From an uncultured Myxococcales bacterium (GTDB taxonomy: Bacteria > Myxococcota_A > UBA9042): DNA of 64,000 bases. Where the stretch lies: positions 248,001 to 312,000 of the forward strand of contig CAIYBN010000144.1 of assembly GCA_903924465.1 (NCBI GenBank). Reading direction: 5' to 3'. Position numbers and translations under genes: made by a program. Shown in pieces: positions 61,517 through 64,000 of the stretch (positions within the stretch are counted from its first letter, which is position 1; each line of letters starts with the position of its first letter). The notes below the pieces were generated by a model that saw only the letters and a list, made by a program, of their open reading frames with translations, did no database searches and had not been told where the DNA came from.

Positions 61517-64000
61517 GACTGCTCCTGCTGTTGCTCGTGGCGCTGGCGCCCGCGCTGGCGCACGCCCAAGCGCAGGCCCAAGCGCACCCGCAGGAAGGCC
61601 AAGCCGCGCCGTCGCTGGAGCCGCCCAAGGCGGTGACCGAGACCACCGTGGCGTATCCGGAACACGCGCCGGCGCACACGCAGCCGATTGTCGTTCGGGT
61701 CAAGCTGCGGGTGGGTGCGGATGGTCATGTGGCCAAGGTTGACTTGCTGTCGCCGCCGCAAGCCGTGTTTGACGACGCGGTCCTGCGCGCCGCCGAAAAG
61801 TTCCTGTTCCTGCCGGCGCGGTATGGCGGCAAGCCGGTGCCGGTGGAAATCACCTTCTCCCACACGTTCCTGCCGCCCCCGCCGCCGCCCGCGCCGACCG
61901 TCGATGGCGGCCCGCCGCTGGTCTCCACGTTGCGCGGCAAGCTGGTGGAGAAGGGCACGCGCGTGCCGGTCCAAGGCGCGACCGTGTCGGTGCAAATCGG
62001 CGAGCGCCATTACGATGCGCCAGCGGATACTCGCGGGCGTTTTCGCGTCGCCATTCCGTCCGGCCAAGCGCGCATCACGGTGCACGCGGTGGGCTACAAG
62101 GCTTTCTTGCAAGTGGAGAAAGTCGACGAGAAGCAGGAACTTGCGGTTGCGTATTATGTCGAACGCGAGCGCTATGATCCATATGAAATCGTGGTCTTTG
62201 GCGAACAGCGGCGCGAGGAACTGTCGCGCATCACGCTGCGCGGCGCGGAGATCAAGCAGGTGCCGGGCACGTTTGGCGATCCCTTCCGCGTGGTGCAAAC
62301 GCTGCCGGGCGTGTCGTCGATCATGTCGCTGCTGCCGTTTCCGGTGGTCCGCGGCGCGAGTCCGGGGTCGACCGGCATCCTGATCGATGGCACGCGCGTG
62401 CCGATGCTGTACCACCTCTTGGCAGGTCCCAGCGTCATTCATCCGGAATTTATTGATGAAGTGCAGTTCTACCCGGGCGGTGCGCCGGTGCTCTACGGCG
62501 GCTACACCGCGGGCATCATCGATGGTCGCACGCGGCGATCTCGGCCGGACGAGAAGCTGGTCGACATCGATCTGAACCTGCTGCAATCCGGCGCGCTGGT
62601 CCGCTATCCGATTGAAGCGCTGGGCATGACTGTGACGGCGGCGGCGCGCTACGGCTATCCGGGCGGCGTCATCAGCCTGGCGACCAACGCGCTGTCGCTG
62701 GCGTATTGGGACTATCAGCTGCGGCTGGACGGCGGCAATGCCCGCAACGGCTGGACCCTGTTCGCCTTTGGCGCGAGCGATGAGCTGGACACCGCGACGG
62801 CGGGCTCCGATCCGGCCAATCCGACCTTAGCGCCGGCGCTGAAGATGGACTTTCACCGCCTGGATCTGCGGGCGCAGCACGGCAGCGGCAAGTTCGACGC
62901 ATCGTATCGCCTGGTCGGCGGTGTGGATCAGACGCAGCAGGGCACGGGCACGAACATGTCGACCTTGGTGCTGGAGCCGTCGACGCGCTTTCGCTGGCGC
63001 TGGCCCAATCTGCTGGACATCATCGCGGGTCTGGAAGGCAGCGTGCACGGCTTCAATCAAGGCGGGACGACCACGAGCGGCACCGGCGGCACGGCCAGCG
63101 GCGCGAGCCTGAGCACGATTACCAACGACTTGACCACGCAGTACATGGGCGCGGCGTTGACGGAAGCGCTCTATCGGCCGACGCCGGATTGGCTGATTCG
63201 CCCCGGCGCGCGCGTGGATGTGCGCCACGACGATTCGGCGACGCAGACCGGTTTTGACCCACGCTTGGCGGTGCGCTACCGCCTGACCAGCCCGGATTTG
63301 CCGGCCGGCGTGACGAGCGCATCCGACGACAAGTCCGTGTGGATCAAAGCCGGCGTCGGCGTCTACCACGAGCCGCCGCGTTTCGCCCTGCCGTTGCCGG
63401 GCCTCGATTCCATGCCGCTGAAATACGGTCTGCTGCGGTCGATCCAGACGAGCATTGGACTCGAGATTCCCGTGGCCGAAGGCTTTACTGCGACGGTCGA
63501 AGGGTTCTACAACGACATGGATCCGGTGGTTTTTGACCTCTCGACCAATGCCCAAAGCGTGGTCAAGTCCGCGGCGCTGGCCTCGCCGGCGCTCAGCAGC
63601 ACGCCGCAGGAAAGTGCCCAGCAGCAGTTCCTCGATCGCCTGACGGTGCCGCAAGTGGGTCGCTCGTTTGGCGTGGAGGCGCTGATCCGCCGTCAGGTGC
63701 GCAATGGCCTGTACGGCTGGCTGTCGTACACGCTTTCGCTCTCGGAACGCAAGAACAACGGGCTGTGGGTGCCGTATGACTACGACCGCACGCACTTGCT
63801 CAACCTCGTGGCCGGCCTGCCGCTGCCGCGCAACTGGGACGTCGGCCTGCGTCTGACCTACCAAAGTGGTCTGCCGGCGACGACGACGTATGGCTACAAC
63901 ACCGCGCGCGGTGACGGCTATTTCCGCATGGACCTGCGCATCGACAAGCGCGCCGTGTGGAACAAGTGGCTGCTGGATTTCTACGTCGACTTGACCAACG
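61507..64000 (+). CDS. TonB-domain/TonB-dependent receptor fusion, 5' part
   Basis: The frame is open from the ATG at 61507 to the window end, 831 residues visible. A signal peptide (LLLLLLVALAPALAHAQ) precedes a TonB C-terminal-like domain at about residues 45-120 (VVRVKLRVGADGHVAKVDL, LRAAEKFLFLPARYGGKPVP). A proline run and a carboxypeptidase regulatory-like domain (140-205, GRFRVAIPSGQARITVHAVG) come next. The receptor plug follows at 225-345 (VVQTLPGVSSIMSLLPF, VVRGASPGSTGILIDGTRVP, GGAPVLYGGYTAGIIDGRT), then barrel strands. Plug-and-barrel receptors import large substrates; a built-in TonB-like domain is unusual and could pass energy or bind peptidoglycan. The C terminus lies beyond the window. 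Confidence 0.85.
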   Translation, partial: MALRLLLLLLVALAPALAHAQAQAQAHPQEGQAAPSLEPPKAVTETTVAYPEHAPAHTQPIVVRVKLRVGADGHVAKVDLLSPPQAVFDDAVLRAAEKFLFLPARYGGKPVPVEITFSHTFLPPPPPPAPTVDGGPPLVSTLRGKLVEKGTRVPVQGATVSVQIGERHYDAPADTRGRFRVAIPSGQARITVHAVGYKAFLQVEKVDEKQELAVAYYVERERYDPYEIVVFGEQRREELSRITLRGAEIKQVPGTFGDPFRVVQTLPGVSSIMSLLPFPVVRGASPGSTGILIDGTRVPMLYHLLAGPSVIHPEFIDEVQFYPGGAPVLYGGYTAGIIDGRTRRSRPDEKLVDIDLNLLQSGALVRYPIEALGMTVTAAARYGYPGGVISLATNALSLAYWDYQLRLDGGNARNGWTLFAFGASDELDTATAGSDPANPTLAPALKMDFHRLDLRAQHGSGKFDASYRLVGGVDQTQQGTGTNMSTLVLEPSTRFRWRWPNLLDIIAGLEGSVHGFNQGGTTTSGTGGTASGASLSTITNDLTTQYMGAALTEALYRPTPDWLIRPGARVDVRHDDSATQTGFDPRLAVRYRLTSPDLPAGVTSASDDKSVWIKAGVGVYHEPPRFALPLPGLDSMPLKYGLLRSIQTSIGLEIPVAEGFTATVEGFYNDMDPVVFDLSTNAQSVVKSAALASPALSSTPQESAQQQFLDRLTVPQVGRSFGVEALIRRQVRNGLYGWLSYTLSLSERKNNGLWVPYDYDRTHLLNLVAGLPLPRNWDVGLRLTYQSGLPATTTYGYNTARGDGYFRMDLRIDKRAVWNKWLLDFYVDLTN

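Overview
The window is about 64 kb of high-GC, densely coded DNA from a Gram-negative bacterium. Many lipoprotein signal peptides, a TonB-dependent receptor, YaiO-like and other outer-membrane proteins, kinase-AAA regulators and cysteine-rich secreted proteins with repeats of the CDDGNPCTxDxC kind point to a Myxococcota-like (former Deltaproteobacteria) genome. That assignment is an inference from domain content, not from a marker gene. No rRNA, tRNA, CRISPR array, insertion sequence or prophage was seen.

Layout. 1-4.7 kb: the 3' end of selB, a truncated Ogt-like fragment, an unidentified minus-strand frame, then a housekeeping run yceD-rpmF-rpiB-nrdR-ribD-ribE. 4.9-11.6 kb: an exopolysaccharide-type cluster (TPR plus YaiO-like barrel, HEAT-repeat membrane protein, GT2 synthase with a C-terminal extension, helical-toroid lipoprotein). 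11.6-12.5 kb: an aminotransferase-fold protein that seems to lack the PLP lysine. 12.5-14.3 kb: a Pit phosphate transporter and its DUF47/PhoU-like partner. 14.4-19.8 kb: two lipoproteins, a rhomboid protease with a duplicated C-terminal domain, a TlpA-like thioredoxin and a membrane protein. 19.7-22.6 kb: murC-like and murD.

23.0-41.5 kb is the most unusual part: four tightly coupled plus-strand genes. A 3,771-residue secreted cysteine-rich protein comes first. It is followed by a membrane-anchored protein that looks like the lipid-transport (vitellogenin N-terminal/LLT) fold with HEAT-like helices, and then two large cysteine-rich lipoproteins. The three cysteine-rich proteins share module types (CGDDGCGGSCG knots, somatomedin-B-like segments), and two of them carry strictly alternating CX5CX4C/CX5CX5C units and LamG-like domains. 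A promoter-like sequence with a perfect palindrome in its spacer lies upstream. I infer one co-expressed cell-surface system.

41.6-52.6 kb: a Fax/metaxin-like GST, a Ser/Thr kinase-cyclase-like-AAA-TPR regulator, a divergent RelA/SpoT-fold protein, a small membrane protein, a helicase with a degenerate NERD domain, a HEAT lipoprotein, a Tat-exported thioredoxin and a MORN-repeat protein. 52.7-57.7 kb (minus): a polytopic membrane protein ending in three CPxG...GRxGD repeats, and a lamin-tail/TSP3/Myxo-repeat lipoprotein. 57.8-64 kb: gshB, then an overlapping four-gene envelope operon ending in a TonB-domain/TonB-receptor fusion that runs off the window.
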